The notes under the pieces are model-generated. The model had not been told where the DNA came from. It was given only the letters and a program-made list of their open reading frames with translations, and made no database searches. This document shows, piece by piece, positions 45,929-56,449 of a stretch of 64,000 nucleotides of DNA (the stretch's first letter is position 1; the number at the start of each line of letters is the position of its first letter). The stretch is taken from positions 372,001-436,000 of the forward strand of contig CALOAD010000020.1 in NCBI GenBank assembly GCA_942491415.1, read 5' to 3'. The stretch is from CALOAD01 sp942491415. GTDB lineage: Bacteria; Cyanobacteriota; Vampirovibrionia; Gastranaerophilales; CALOAD01. A program made the position numbers and the translations under genes.

Positions 45929-47314
45929 ATGCTCGAATTTAGCTGGAAAAATGCAAGCAGCGACGTTATCGGAGCAGAGCACGGACTAGATGTGAACAAA
46001 GAATTTGAAATTCACAAAGACCGTGTAGCTCAGGTTGTAACTGATTTGTATGCCAGAAAAGACCAAGCGGGTCAATGGCTAAAATGGATGAATCTGGGTC
46101 ATAACGATGACACAGTATGGTACATCAAAGAATACGCAGCACAAGTAAAAGGAAAATTTGACAATTTACTTATACTTGGAATCGGAGGATCTGCCCTTGG
46201 TGGAATTGCAGTTACAGAAGCTTTATTAAAGCCTTACTGGAATGTACTTACACCTGAGCAAAGAAATGGATACCCCCGAATATTCTTTGTTGACAACATC
46301 GACCCTGATCAAATCAATGGTCTTTTAAATATTCTTGACATGAAAAAAACTCTTGTGAATGTAATCACAAAATCAGGAAGTACAGCAGAGACAATGTCTG
46401 CTTACATGATCGTAAAAGACAGGCTTGAAAAAGAACTTGGTGCTGATTATGGCGATAATATCGTTGCTACAACTGACAAGCAAACAGGTGTTTTAAGACA
46501 ACTTTCTGATCAAGAAGGTTACAAAACATTTGTTGTTCCTGATGATGTAGGCGGAAGATTTTCAGTATTTTCAGCAGTAGGATTGCTTCCTTTTGCTTTA
46601 GTCGGTATTGATATTGAAGAAATGCTTGAAGGTGTAAAAGACATGTACGAGCATTGCAAAAATACAGATATCGAAAATAACATCGCAGCTCAAAATGCTC
46701 TTATTCATTATCTAATGGATAAAAAAGGAAAAAATCTTTCTGTAATGATGCCATATTCAAGCAGATTAAAATTTATCTCTGATTGGTATGTTCAATTATG
46801 GGCAGAGTCATTAGGTAAGGAAGTTGATAATGATGGAAAAATTGTAAACGCAGGTCCTACTCCAATAAAAGCAGTAGGAGCAACAGATCAACACTCTCAA
46901 ATTCAGCTTTACAACGAAGGACCTAATGATAAACTTATCAACTTTATTCGTGTAAAAGAATTCGATTCAGAGTTAAAAATCCCTCATGTGTTTGAATATA
47001 CAGGAATCGGTTATCTTTGCGATAAAACAATAAATGATCTTATAAATGCAGAAGCAGACTCCACAAGAGTTGCGCTTACTGATTATAATCGTCCTAACGT
47101 AACTATTACGACACCTAAAGTGAATGGTTATTATTTAGGACAAATTTTATTTATGCTTGAAATGCAAACTGCTATAGCAGGAGAGCTTTACAACATAAAT
47201 ACATTTAACCAACCGGGCGTTGAGCAAGCCAAAAACTATACTTATGCTTTAATGGGCAGAGTTGGGTATGAAGGTTCTGCACAAGAACTAAAAGAAAAAA
47301 TGAGCATAGTATAA
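45929..47314 (+). CDS. pgi: Glucose-6-phosphate isomerase
   Basis: A 461-residue enzyme interconverting glucose-6-phosphate and fructose-6-phosphate. LLILGIGGSALGG, the phosphate-binding TKSGSTAETM, VVPDDVGGRFSVFSAVGLLP, and the C-terminal NQPGVEQAKNYTYAL signature are all visible. It supplies fructose-6-phosphate, the substrate of the neighbouring glmS. AGAGGA precedes ATG. A terminator follows. The length matches the shorter bacterial PGI subfamily. Confidence 0.95.
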   Translation: MLEFSWKNASSDVIGAEHGLDVNKEFEIHKDRVAQVVTDLYARKDQAGQWLKWMNLGHNDDTVWYIKEYAAQVKGKFDNLLILGIGGSALGGIAVTEALLKPYWNVLTPEQRNGYPRIFFVDNIDPDQINGLLNILDMKKTLVNVITKSGSTAETMSAYMIVKDRLEKELGADYGDNIVATTDKQTGVLRQLSDQEGYKTFVVPDDVGGRFSVFSAVGLLPFALVGIDIEEMLEGVKDMYEHCKNTDIENNIAAQNALIHYLMDKKGKNLSVMMPYSSRLKFISDWYVQLWAESLGKEVDNDGKIVNAGPTPIKAVGATDQHSQIQLYNEGPNDKLINFIRVKEFDSELKIPHVFEYTGIGYLCDKTINDLINAEADSTRVALTDYNRPNVTITTPKVNGYYLGQILFMLEMQTAIAGELYNINTFNQPGVEQAKNYTYALMGRVGYEGSAQELKEKMSIV

Positions 47315-47334
47315 AGACTCTTTTTTATAAATTT

Positions 47335-47367
47335 AAAAAGCCTCTATGAATTTCATAGAGGCTTTTT
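47335..47367 (+). terminator. Terminator of pgi
   Basis: AAAAAGCCTCTATGAA and TTCATAGAGGCTTTTT form a perfect stem. Confidence 0.9.
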
Positions 47368-47393
47368 AGTATATTCACGAACTAACGCATATA

Positions 47394-47431
47394 AAAAGAA
47401 AAACACCTTTGAATAAATCTCGGGTGTTTAA
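47394..47431 (-). terminator. Probable terminator of the DHH phosphoesterase gene
   Basis: On the minus strand AAACACC, a 15-base loop and GGTGTTT are followed by a T-rich run. It lies about 30 bases after the DHH gene stop. Confidence 0.55.
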
Positions 47432-47459
47432 AAATAGTAATTTAAGTATTTTTTATTGT

Positions 47460-49646
47460 TTATGCGATATTTTTGAACTTGTCTAAGAAGTAGCTTAAGA
47501 ATGTAATTTTTCCTTCTGTTGCAAGAGCTGCTTTTTCTTCTGATGCTCTTCTAATTTCAGCAACTTCTGATTCGATTAGTTCGTTTATTGTTTTTCCTGA
47601 GCCTTCTTCAGCTTTCACTAGTTCGATTTTATTCATCTTAGCTTCTTGCTCTTCAGGTGACATTTTACTTTCTTTTATTTCGAAATTCTCTTGTAAAGCT
47701 TTGTTTATTTTTACAAAATTTGTTTCTTTTTCTCCATTCACATTTACAGAAAACTTAGAATTATAATCAACATCTTTCATATTGATATGTCCACCAGCAG
47801 CAGCTCCGTGCCCACCGCCGTTAAATAATCCGGCTAAAATAGCAGCATGGTTTGTGCTTGTTTTTGATCTGAATGAGAATGAAATATTTCCTGATTCACT
47901 TACACAAGTTAAGTACGCAACCGCATTATCCTTATAAGAATTAGAATTATCATTTAAAAGTGTCTTTAGTTTCATTTTGAATGTATTTCTTACATCATTG
48001 AATGTGAACTCAGGGTTTTCTTTTAATACTTGTGCTTGCAATTTATTAAATTCAGCTACAGGCAATTGAATACCTTGAACTCCAAGACTTGGATTTCCTA
48101 CAATAGAGTTTTTAACTATCTCTTTGATGAATTGTTCATGTTTATTGACGGCATCAGAAGATGATTCAAGACCATTTTTAACAAAATTAGCAGTTAGTTT
48201 TCCGTCAGTTTTTTCTGTAAACCATTTGGCTAAAGCTTTTGTCTTGTAATCAGGTTTTTTCCACCAAGAATATTTTTCATCTGAAGGTTTAGGATTGGAA
48301 TCTCTATAAAAACCACCTGTATCTGTAAATAAGCCTGTTAAAAATGCTTTAGATGATTTTTCAAAATTTTCTTTATGTTCTTCAGGAATAGGAGCATTTT
48401 TGTTTAACCAAGGTAAAATTCTACTTGTTATTCCTACCATAACCTGAACGGCAGAGGGTGATCTATCTTCTACAAGTAGAAGATTTTCTTTTTCAATTTT
48501 TTTAAGATCAATTCCGGTAAAATCTTTTTGTTTATCCCAACCATTTATGTTTTTAGGATGGTGGTCAACATAAATAACTTTTGTACTGTCATCCATATTT
48601 GTTTTTAAATTCATCATTGCACGTTCAGGAGTCGGAACATCCATAAACATAATTACATCATATTTTTTTGTTTTATCAAATTCAGGATAATTTTCTACAT
48701 ATTCTTCAGGAAGAAATTCGTTATCTTCAAGTTTTGATTTGTCATAGATCATTATATCTTTTACACCATCAAGATAATTGAAAGAAGCAGGTGTTCTATC
48801 ATTTATCAGGCAATCAACATTTTTTTCTTGATCTAGCATTCCAAGAGCGTATTTCATTCCTAATACACAACCGATAGTGTCTCCATCAGGTGTTGAATGA
48901 CCTACTAATAAAACACTTTTATTTTTTTCATCTTTTAATGTGTTTGCTATTTTATTAACTGATGTTCTTATTTCGTTAGCACGATCATCACCATCGAAGT
49001 TTTGACCATTTTTTAATATAACGTGCAGCATATCACTAGGCGTAGCTGATAATAGTTGAGGAGTTATAAATCTTTTTGCATCAGGATGAAGAGAAAGACG
49101 TGTAATTCTTCCTGTAATATTTTTATCTTCACCGGTGTATTTAACACTTACTTTGATATCTTTAAGTCCCTGTCTATTGTTTCTTACGTAAGAAACACCA
49201 ACTTCAAAGTCATCAGCATTTTCAGTTAATTCTTTTCCAATGAATTTGTTTACGAGACCGGGTAAAGTTCCTAATTTTTCACCTTGTTCTGTGTAAAGCA
49301 CAAGGTCATTATTATTAAATCTTTGATTAAATTCAGGTTTAACAGTAACTAAAGCAGGATTTTTAGAAGAAACAGAAGGTAAAGCATTTATTGCATCTTG
49401 ATGTTCTTTTGTACCAAAAACTTTTGATTTGAATTCATTAACAGGGTCATTTAGACCTGTAAATGATACAAGAGAAGCCACTCTTCCTTTTTGAGAAAAA
49501 GCAATATCTTTCCCTACAAAGAAATTCGAGCTAAAACTTACGGTGTCATTTTGAAGAGTTTGTTTTTGCAATGGAGATGTTTGAAACTTACTGCCTGAAA
49601 TAGCAGCTTGTTTGTTTAATGAGACTAAGTTAGGACTAATAATCAT
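47460..49646 (-). CDS. DHH/DHHA1 phosphoesterase with long N-terminal extension and SFTG motif
   Basis: A 728-residue protein. The central part is a DHH-family phosphoesterase: VLLVGHSTPDGDTIGCVLG, VIMFMDVP, and the DHH motif VIYVDHHPKN. The DHHA1 motif GLFNGGGHGAAAGGHI lies near residue 610. NrnA/RecJ relatives hydrolyse nanoRNA, pAp or cyclic dinucleotides; the exact substrate cannot be given. The first 230 residues are not in typical NrnA proteins and contain V-S-F-T-G at 60-64, as in other lineage proteins of the window. A C-terminal Glu/Lys helical tail follows. About twice the length of NrnA. No signal peptide. Confidence 0.82.
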   Translation of the reverse strand: MIISPNLVSLNKQAAISGSKFQTSPLQKQTLQNDTVSFSSNFFVGKDIAFSQKGRVASLVSFTGLNDPVNEFKSKVFGTKEHQDAINALPSVSSKNPALVTVKPEFNQRFNNNDLVLYTEQGEKLGTLPGLVNKFIGKELTENADDFEVGVSYVRNNRQGLKDIKVSVKYTGEDKNITGRITRLSLHPDAKRFITPQLLSATPSDMLHVILKNGQNFDGDDRANEIRTSVNKIANTLKDEKNKSVLLVGHSTPDGDTIGCVLGMKYALGMLDQEKNVDCLINDRTPASFNYLDGVKDIMIYDKSKLEDNEFLPEEYVENYPEFDKTKKYDVIMFMDVPTPERAMMNLKTNMDDSTKVIYVDHHPKNINGWDKQKDFTGIDLKKIEKENLLLVEDRSPSAVQVMVGITSRILPWLNKNAPIPEEHKENFEKSSKAFLTGLFTDTGGFYRDSNPKPSDEKYSWWKKPDYKTKALAKWFTEKTDGKLTANFVKNGLESSSDAVNKHEQFIKEIVKNSIVGNPSLGVQGIQLPVAEFNKLQAQVLKENPEFTFNDVRNTFKMKLKTLLNDNSNSYKDNAVAYLTCVSESGNISFSFRSKTSTNHAAILAGLFNGGGHGAAAGGHINMKDVDYNSKFSVNVNGEKETNFVKINKALQENFEIKESKMSPEEQEAKMNKIELVKAEEGSGKTINELIESEVAEIRRASEEKAALATEGKITFLSYFLDKFKNIA

Positions 49647-49781
49647 TTCCGCTAAACCTTTAAAAAAATATTTTACTTAAATTACTTATATGCAGAAAAT
49701 CCAAATAGAAATTTTTTTGATAGCTCTTTTCTTTATTGTTATGAAATTGTTACATATTTGATTTAGGGTAAACGCATGCCA

Positions 49782-49811
49782 ACAAAAAGAAAACGGCTTT
49801 TAAAACCGTTT
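49782..49811 (-). terminator. Terminator of the chemoreceptor gene
   Basis: On the minus strand AAACGG, TTTTAAAAG, CCGTTT is followed by CTTTTTG. It lies 35 bases after the gene. Confidence 0.7.
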
Positions 49812-49845
49812 CCTCTTTGTTGTTTTTATAGCTAAATATAAAAAT

Positions 49846-51489
49846 TTAAACTATGAATTTGCTTGCTTGTTTTTGTAGCACTTCAGCTACTTTTGCCAAT
49901 GAAGCAGAACTTGCATTTATTTCTTCAAAACTGGCTGTTTGCTCTTCTGTAGTAGATGAGATTTCCTCAGCACTTGCAGCAGCTTCTTCAGTAATAGAAG
50001 AGATGTTTTCCATCATTTTAACTATAGAATCAGATCTGTCAGCAACTATTTCAATTTCATCCGATATTTGTCCTAAAGAAATCCCTGTATTTTGAACAAT
50101 GCCAACACCTTCTTCTACTTCATATACAGCTGTATCCATCATGCTTACAGCTTGAGATGTTTTATTTTGTATCTCCTTGATCATGTCTGTTATTTTATCC
50201 GTTGCATTAGCAGATTCTCCGGCTAATTTTTTAACTTCATCTGCCACAACTGCAAATCCTTTTCCATGTTCACCGGCTCTTGCTGCTTCTATTGCGGCAT
50301 TTAAAGCCAGTAAATTCGTTTGACCTGCTATAGCTTTTATTAAGTCTACAATTTCTTCAATATCACTACTAAGTATTCCTAAATCATTTATAGTTTTAGA
50401 AATTGTGTCAGAAGAATTTTTAATCTCATTAATTTTGTTTATAGCTATTGAAGCCTGTTTTTGACCATCCGTTGCTTTGCTTTTTATTTTTTGAATAGTA
50501 AGATTTGCTTCGTTGATATTATCCAAACTTGAAATAACGCTGGTCGATTGTTCTTGAGTGCCTACAGCTAATTGAGAAACACTGGATGCTACTTGCTGGG
50601 CTCCTTGGGCTGTTTGATCAGCAGAAGCATTAAGTTCTTCAAGACCGGAGGCAATATCCTCCGTCGAATTACAAACTTCTTTTACCATGTCATGAGTATT
50701 TCTAAGCATGGTATCAAAGGACTGGCAAAGTTTTCCTACATCACTATCTGAAATATAACCAAATGAATCAATTGCCAAATTTCCGGCTGCAACTTCTTCC
50801 ATTTTATGCAAGAGTTTATCAAGTAGTTCCTGTATCCTCATTGCCATGAAACAGCCTAAAAACATGCTGATTATAATAGCGGCTATAGCGGTGATAATCA
50901 TTGTTTTTATCGCTGTATTGCTATCAGTATTTACATCATTTTTCATTTTTTCAGAAATTTCAGCGACATGGGCGTCTAAATCTCTCCATGCTTGCTGAAT
51001 ATTATTCATAAGATATTCTTTTTTATAAAATTCGGTTATAGCAAGATGTCTTTTCCCTGACAGGGCTATATTAATAATTCGATCTCTTTCTGTTCGATAT
51101 TTGACGATATCTGATCTTATTTTTTTATAAAAATCATTACTTTTTTCGTCTAGATTAAGCTTCTCAAATTCTTTATACATTTCATTTAGCTGACTTGTTC
51201 TTGTTTTTATATTATTTAAGACTTCTTGTTGTCCTTGTTTGTTATTTGTCAACAAAAATTTAAGCATTTCTATCTTTAAACCATTAGTATTACTTCGAGC
51301 TATATTTATATACCTCGTTGCCATTAATCTATCCTTGTATAAAGTGTTAACAGCTACATTTGCTTTTTTTAAAAAATGAATTCCTGTCATCCCAACCGAA
51401 ATCAAAAAAACAGTCATTAGTAATACTAAAATTGCAATTTTTTTGCACGTTGTAAGATCATAATACTTTTGCATTACGTTTTTTTTCAT
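49846..51489 (-). CDS. Methyl-accepting chemotaxis protein
   Basis: A 547-residue chemoreceptor. A transmembrane helix is at about 18-38, then a four-helix-bundle periplasmic sensor (about 40-190). A second membrane helix is at about 197-217, followed by a HAMP domain and a cytoplasmic signalling hairpin. The hairpin tip reads [38 protein letters not shown] in two successive conserved blocks. The flanking helices are rich in Glu/Gln methylation sites. It signals to CheA/CheW; no che genes are nearby. The ligand is unknown. Confidence 0.92.
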   Translation of the reverse strand: MKKNVMQKYYDLTTCKKIAILVLLMTVFLISVGMTGIHFLKKANVAVNTLYKDRLMATRYINIARSNTNGLKIEMLKFLLTNNKQGQQEVLNNIKTRTSQLNEMYKEFEKLNLDEKSNDFYKKIRSDIVKYRTERDRIINIALSGKRHLAITEFYKKEYLMNNIQQAWRDLDAHVAEISEKMKNDVNTDSNTAIKTMIITAIAAIIISMFLGCFMAMRIQELLDKLLHKMEEVAAGNLAIDSFGYISDSDVGKLCQSFDTMLRNTHDMVKEVCNSTEDIASGLEELNASADQTAQGAQQVASSVSQLAVGTQEQSTSVISSLDNINEANLTIQKIKSKATDGQKQASIAINKINEIKNSSDTISKTINDLGILSSDIEEIVDLIKAIAGQTNLLALNAAIEAARAGEHGKGFAVVADEVKKLAGESANATDKITDMIKEIQNKTSQAVSMMDTAVYEVEEGVGIVQNTGISLGQISDEIEIVADRSDSIVKMMENISSITEEAAASAEEISSTTEEQTASFEEINASSASLAKVAEVLQKQASKFIV

Positions 51490-51794
51490 AATGTTGTCCT
51501 CAATATGTTAATCTACCCGCAGTTTATACTTAATTAATTCCACATTGAGGCGTGTTAATAATTAATATATTTTCCGTTTTAGGTGAATTTACAATTTGTT
51601 CTAATAGTAAATAATTCTTTATATTTTTAAAATACTTGTCCACAAGTATTTTTGAATATAAATCAAAAATTTACTTTATATTGAATGTTTAGCTTTAAAA
51701 GTCTTATCTTTACAATATCACGCTTAATATATTGTTATATTTTCAAGGTATCATTAAATTACAGCGATAAAAAATTTTATAATCAATTTGTAAT
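51490..51794. other. Intergenic region between hydE and the chemoreceptor gene
   Basis: About 305 AT-rich bases, with GAGGA just before the chemoreceptor ATG on the minus strand. I see no terminator for hydE's upstream partner, no known motif and no ORF. Confidence 0.45.
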
Positions 51795-52820
51795 TTAGAT
51801 TACAGGTCTATTTTTAAGTTGGATTTTATTCTTTAGCTGAGAAATAGATATAGGCTCTTCTTTAGAGTTACAAACTTTTGCAGGGTAAATCTCATAAAAA
51901 CACTTATAATTAGAGGGTGTTACGTTCAACATAATAACATTGGCGCCTACTTTTAAAGCTTTGTTTCTACCTTCTTGTTCATTTACGGTTGCCAAAGCTG
52001 TCGTAGCTGGTAGGTTTGTTATTTTTGTCACAATACGTGTTACTGCGAGCGTTTTATATACAAGTTCTTCTGTATCAAGCCCTTCTATTTCATTATTTTC
52101 ACTATTTAAAAACTCAAGACCTAAAGGTGTTTTAGGGTGAGGAAGGTATGGACCTATCCCCATCATTTCAAGTTCCAGATCTTTAAATAACAAAATATCA
52201 TCAGCGATACTATCAAGTGATTGTCCCGGAAGACCAACCATTATGCCGCTTCCTGTTTCAAAACCTATCTTTTTTAGATTTTTTAGGCAATTAATCCTGT
52301 TTTCAAAGCTCATTTTAGGGTGTAGCTTTTGATACAACAAATGATCGCTGGTTTCATGTTTTATCAAATACCTATCAGCGCCTGCGTTTTTGAATTTTAA
52401 GTACTCGTCAAAAGTTTTTTCACCTATCGAAAGTGTTATAAATAAATCAGTATTAGTCTTTATCTCTTTTATAAGTGTACATAAGGTTTTTATATCGTAA
52501 GAAAAATCCTCACCTGATTGAAGAACCACTGTTTTATAGCCAAGTTTTTCAGCATTGACAGCTGCTTTTAAAATCTCATCAACAGTCAGCCTGTATCGAT
52601 TTATTTCTTTATTTGCTCCTCTGATGCCGCAATAGGTACAGTTTTGAGCACAATAATTGGAAAATTCAATTATGCCTCGTAATTTAATTTCATCTCCGAC
52701 GTATTCTTTTCGTGTTTCATCAGCCAAAGAATATAAATCTTCTAAAGCATTTTTATCGGTTAGCTTTAAAAAATCTATTATCTCTTTTTTAGAATAATTT
52801 TCTTTTTTTTGAATTTTCAT
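51795..52820 (-). CDS. hydE: [FeFe]-hydrogenase maturase HydE-like radical SAM protein
   Basis: A radical SAM enzyme of the HydE type, involved in building the H-cluster diiron site of [FeFe] hydrogenase. The cluster motif is Cys57-x3-Cys61-x2-Cys64 (CAQNCTYC) after GIIEFSNY. VVLQSGED, the ETGSGIMVGLPGQ block and MGIGPYLPHPKTPL follow, as in HydE. BioB and PylB are related alternatives, but the GPYLPHP block favours HydE. The open frame runs to ATG 52856; I prefer ATG 52820 because AAGAG lies 10 bases upstream and the family usually starts near there. HydF, HydG and the hydrogenase are not in the window. Confidence 0.85.
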   Translation of the reverse strand: MKIQKKENYSKKEIIDFLKLTDKNALEDLYSLADETRKEYVGDEIKLRGIIEFSNYCAQNCTYCGIRGANKEINRYRLTVDEILKAAVNAEKLGYKTVVLQSGEDFSYDIKTLCTLIKEIKTNTDLFITLSIGEKTFDEYLKFKNAGADRYLIKHETSDHLLYQKLHPKMSFENRINCLKNLKKIGFETGSGIMVGLPGQSLDSIADDILLFKDLELEMMGIGPYLPHPKTPLGLEFLNSENNEIEGLDTEELVYKTLAVTRIVTKITNLPATTALATVNEQEGRNKALKVGANVIMLNVTPSNYKCFYEIYPAKVCNSKEEPISISQLKNKIQLKNRPVI

Positions 52821-53019
52821 TTTCACAAAACTCTTCGTACGAATATAATTTAACATATATTGGAACGGTAAGATATTTCATTTATAAAATATTTATTATT
52901 TTTAAAATTTGCCAAAGCTAATCAATAGGTTTACTCTTATAAAAAATAAAAATAATATTAAGATTATAGGAAAATTTATTTTTCTCATTAAAATTATATA
53001 TTATATGAAGGGAGTTTAT

Positions 53020-55635
53020 ATGATAGATTTTAATAAATTTACAGAGCAAGCAAAAGAAACAATAATGAACGCCCAGCAGATAATGGCAAGGTTTCAAAAT
53101 AATCAGCTCACGCCTGAGCATGTTTTGCTTTCAATGTTAGAAGATGAAAATAATGTTGCTAGTCAAGTTTTTAAAAAGCTAAAAATAGATACAATAAATT
53201 TGACCAATGAAGTAACAAAAAAAATATCACAATTCCCTAAAATTACAACTCAAATCAATGACTCACAGCTTTATGTTTCTATGGAATTTAAACGCATAGT
53301 TGATCTTTCTCAAGAAGAAGCTCAACGTTTAAAAGACAGTTATATAAGCCTGGAACATATCCTTTTAGGAATGTTAAACGATAGAAATAGTTTTTGTAGT
53401 CAAGTTTTGATGAAAAACGGACTAACAAAAGAAAATCTATATAAAGTGTTAAAAGATATAAGAGGAAATAAAACCGTAGATAGTCCTGATGCTGAAAATA
53501 CATATCAAGCACTTGAAAAATACAGCATCGATCTTACAAAACTTGCAAAAGAAGGCAAACTTGATCCTGTAATTGGTAGAGGAAGTGAAGTTAGGCGTAT
53601 AATTCAAGTTTTAAATAGAAGAACAAAAAATAACCCCGTTTTAATAGGAGAGCCAGGAGTCGGAAAAACGGCTATAGTAGAAGGACTTGCACAGCGCATA
53701 GTAAAAGGAGATGTTCCTGAAGGGTTAAAAGACAGAACTCTTATATCTCTTGATATGGGTGCTTTAATTGCAGGTGCCAAGTTCAGAGGTGAGTTTGAAG
53801 AACGACTCAAAGCCGTCTTAAAAGAAGTTCAAAAATCAGAAGGCGACATAATAATGTTTATTGATGAACTTCATACTGTGGTAGGTGCAGGTGGTTCTAC
53901 AGAAGGTTCAATGGATGCAGGTAATCTTTTAAAGCCGATGCTTGCCAGAGGTGAATTGCGTTGCATCGGGGCTACAACGACTAATGAATACAGAAAATAT
54001 ATTGAAAAAGATCCTGCCTTAGAGCGTAGGTTCCAACCGGTACTTGTAGAAGAGCCAACCATCGAAGATACTGTAAGTATTTTAAGAGGGCTTAAAGAAA
54101 AGTATGAAGTCCATCACGGTGTAAGAATTAAAGACGCTGCTTTAATTGCAGCGGCAAAATTATCATCTAGATATATAACAGATAGGTTTTTGCCTGATAA
54201 AGCAATAGATTTAATTGATGAGGCGGCGTCTTCTTTAAGAATAGAAATAGACAGCATGCCGGCAGAAATCGATTCGCTTGAACGTCAAAAAACTCAATTG
54301 GAGATTGAACGGGAGGCTCTTAAAAAAGAAAGTGATTCTGATTCAATAGAAAAAGTTAAAAACCTTGATGAGCAAATCAAAAATCTTCAAGACAAAGTAG
54401 ATGTACTTCAAAACCAATGGAAAAAAGAAAAAGAATCTATTTTTAAGGTAAGAGACTTAAAAGAAGAAATAGAAACAACAAAACGACAAATAGAAGAAGC
54501 TGAGCGAGAAGCAGACCTGGCAAAGGCTGCTGAACTTAAATACGGAAAACTAATTGAACTCGAAAAAAAGCTTAAAACCCAAGAAGAGACGCTCTCAGGA
54601 CGAGAAGAAAAAAACACATTACTAAAAGAAGAAATTGACGAAGAAGATATAGCTGATGTAGTGAGTCGTTGGACGGGAATCCCTGTGACCAGGCTTGTAG
54701 AAAGTGAGATCCAAAAACTTTTACATATGGAAGATTCTTTACACAAAAGAGTTATCGGACAAGATGAAGCGGTAGAAGCTGTATCAGAGGCTATAAGAAG
54801 AGCCAGAGCAGGTTTGAAAGATCCTTCAAGACCTGTTGGTTCATTTATTTTCTTAGGACCTACAGGTGTAGGAAAAACAGAACTCGCAAGAGCATTAGCC
54901 GAATTTTTATTCAACGATCAAGAAGCTATGATTAGAATTGATATGACCGAATATATGGAAAAACACGCCGTTGCAAGACTAATAGGGGCACCTCCCGGAT
55001 ATGTAGGACATGAAGAAGGTGGTCAATTAACCGAACAAGTACGCCGAAAGCCTTATAGCGTGGTTTTATTTGATGAAATCGAAAAAGCCCACCCGGATGT
55101 GTTTAATATAATGCTTCAAATTCTCGATGATGGAAGGCTCACAGACTCAAAAGGGCGAACTGTTGATTTTAAAAACACAGTAATTATAATGACCAGCAAT
55201 ATAGGAAGTAGCTTGATTTTAGAACAAACCATCAGTGCTATGTTCAGCCAATCCTCTATGGACAAAATGAAAGAGCAAGTAATGGAGCTTATGAAGCAGC
55301 AATTTAGACCCGAATTTTTAAATAGAGTTGATGAAATAGTTTTCTTCAAAGGGCTAAGTTTGCAACAATTATCTCAAATAGTTGATATTCAGCTTGAAAG
55401 ACTTAAAACACTTTTAGAGGATCGAGACATATCATTAAAAATAACTGATGACGCCAAAGAATTTCTTTCTAATAGAGGTTATGAGCCCGCTTATGGAGCA
55501 AGACCATTGAAAAGAGTTTTAAGGCAATTGGTAGAAAATCCTTTATCCAAAAAAATATTGGCAGGTGAAATCTCAGACGGTGAAACCATTACCATAGATG
55601 TTGATTCTGATGAAATTATATTTTTAAAAAATTAA
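53020..55635 (+). CDS. clpB: ATP-dependent disaggregase ClpB
   Basis: An 871-residue AAA+ chaperone that rescues aggregated proteins with DnaK. It has an N-domain ([12 protein letters not shown] and a second Clp-N repeat ending before about 150), the first ATPase with [13 protein letters not shown] and [14 protein letters not shown], and a long coiled-coil M domain (about 400-525), which separates ClpB from ClpA/ClpC. The second ATPase has [13 protein letters not shown] and [15 protein letters not shown]. There is no ClpP-binding IGF loop that I could see. The open frame extends 37 codons upstream, but GAAGGGAG just before ATG 53020 fixes the start. Confidence 0.93.
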   Translation: MIDFNKFTEQAKETIMNAQQIMARFQNNQLTPEHVLLSMLEDENNVASQVFKKLKIDTINLTNEVTKKISQFPKITTQINDSQLYVSMEFKRIVDLSQEEAQRLKDSYISLEHILLGMLNDRNSFCSQVLMKNGLTKENLYKVLKDIRGNKTVDSPDAENTYQALEKYSIDLTKLAKEGKLDPVIGRGSEVRRIIQVLNRRTKNNPVLIGEPGVGKTAIVEGLAQRIVKGDVPEGLKDRTLISLDMGALIAGAKFRGEFEERLKAVLKEVQKSEGDIIMFIDELHTVVGAGGSTEGSMDAGNLLKPMLARGELRCIGATTTNEYRKYIEKDPALERRFQPVLVEEPTIEDTVSILRGLKEKYEVHHGVRIKDAALIAAAKLSSRYITDRFLPDKAIDLIDEAASSLRIEIDSMPAEIDSLERQKTQLEIEREALKKESDSDSIEKVKNLDEQIKNLQDKVDVLQNQWKKEKESIFKVRDLKEEIETTKRQIEEAEREADLAKAAELKYGKLIELEKKLKTQEETLSGREEKNTLLKEEIDEEDIADVVSRWTGIPVTRLVESEIQKLLHMEDSLHKRVIGQDEAVEAVSEAIRRARAGLKDPSRPVGSFIFLGPTGVGKTELARALAEFLFNDQEAMIRIDMTEYMEKHAVARLIGAPPGYVGHEEGGQLTEQVRRKPYSVVLFDEIEKAHPDVFNIMLQILDDGRLTDSKGRTVDFKNTVIIMTSNIGSSLILEQTISAMFSQSSMDKMKEQVMELMKQQFRPEFLNRVDEIVFFKGLSLQQLSQIVDIQLERLKTLLEDRDISLKITDDAKEFLSNRGYEPAYGARPLKRVLRQLVENPLSKKILAGEISDGETITIDVDSDEIIFLKN

Positions 55636-55713
55636 TTTTATTTAAAAAATTGTTTTTTGTCGGGTGTTTTTGTAATAATTCAATTATAGATCAATCTTAA
55701 AAAGGAATTTTAA

Positions 55714-56202
55714 ATGAAAAAATTACTTTCAATAATTTTTATAATGCATTTATTGTTGGTTAATATCTCAACTCCTGCGCTTGCTCAATATCAAGACTCA
55801 GGACTTCAAAGATTTGAGCTAAAATCAAGATTTGGATTTGGCGATAACCAACAAAAAAAAGAAATGAAAAAAATCAGATCCTTAGAAAAAGAATTAAAAC
55901 TAACAAAAGAGCAAAAAGCAAGATATAGAGAACTAAGTTACTCACTAAAACAACAAATGAAACCTTATGTAGTTAAAATTCAAGAACAAAGGCAAAAAAT
56001 CGCTGAAATGCTTCAGTTAGAGGCAGAAGAAGAAGATATAAACTCAGAAAAAGTTAAATTTAAAAATATTGTAACTAAAGCTATGTTGGTGAAAAAAGCT
56101 AATATGGATGAATTTGAAATGATATTGAATCCTTGGCAAAAAGAAAAATTCAAAAAAATAAGACTAAAAGCGCAAAGTAGAAAATCCCGCCAGCAAAAAT
56201 AA
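55714..56202 (+). CDS. Spy/CpxP-like periplasmic protein
   Basis: A 162-residue exported protein with a signal peptide to about residue 24 (TPALA). The mature part is all-helical with two LTxxQ-like motifs (ELKLTKEQKARYREL and MILNPWQKEKFKKI), the hallmark of the Spy/CpxP periplasmic chaperone fold. Such proteins bind unfolded envelope proteins or inhibit Cpx sensor kinases. It is 78 bases downstream of clpB, so a common theme of protein quality control is plausible. A basic tail ends the protein. Confidence 0.75.
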   Translation: MKKLLSIIFIMHLLLVNISTPALAQYQDSGLQRFELKSRFGFGDNQQKKEMKKIRSLEKELKLTKEQKARYRELSYSLKQQMKPYVVKIQEQRQKIAEMLQLEAEEEDINSEKVKFKNIVTKAMLVKKANMDEFEMILNPWQKEKFKKIRLKAQSRKSRQQK

Positions 56203-56268
56203 TTTCAGGGAGTCATTTCAAAAATCTGAAATTTTAATTTTAGTGAAATCTAATTGCTAAAATTACTT

Positions 56269-56295
56269 TTGGCTTTTTTATATTTTATATATAAT
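56269..56295 (+). promoter_or_regulatory. Candidate promoter before the leuS leader element
   Basis: TATAAT at 56290-56295 and a weak TTGGCT at 56269-56274 with a short 15-base spacing. Transcription would begin about where the conserved element begins (56307). An alternative -10 (TATAGA) lies at 56425, inside the end of the element. Confidence 0.35.
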
Positions 56296-56306
56296 TATGC
56301 CAAGAC

Positions 56307-56430
56307 TATACCGATATTAAAATGTAATCAGGAAAATAAAAACAATTTTGCAAGTCGGTATGCGTAAGCAAAGAGCTATGTTTTCAGAAAGCATCGGATT
56401 TTCCTGAAAACTAACTCATTTGGGTATAGA
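56307..56430 (+). promoter_or_regulatory. Conserved leader element, copy 2 (upstream of leuS)
   Basis: Starts TATACCGATA, then TAATCAGGAAAAT, CAATTTTGCAAGTCGG, TATGCGTAAGCA, GTTTTCAG, ATTTTCCTGAAAAC and AACTAACT, then TATAG. It nearly matches the reverse complement of 38421-38550. Candidate helices are ATACCGA with TCGGTAT, TGC-GTAA-GCA, and GTTTTCAG with CTGAAAAC. The 5' TCAGGAAAAT can instead pair with ATTTTCCTGA, which shares CTGA with the preceding helix, so the two are mutually exclusive. No T-run follows, so an attenuator terminator is not seen. The leuS GTG is 34 bases beyond AACTAACT. Confidence 0.7.
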
Positions 56431-56449
56431 TCAATAAAAGGAAGTTATC

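Noticed and set aside
52909..53019. 37-codon N-terminal extension of clpB
   Set aside because: The extension is not like ClpB, and the strong GAAGGGAG directly before ATG 53020 shows the true start.
56203..56449. T-box leader for leuS
   Set aside because: There is no T-box GGTGG-type bulge, no specifier loop that could be assigned, and no terminator/antiterminator T-run.
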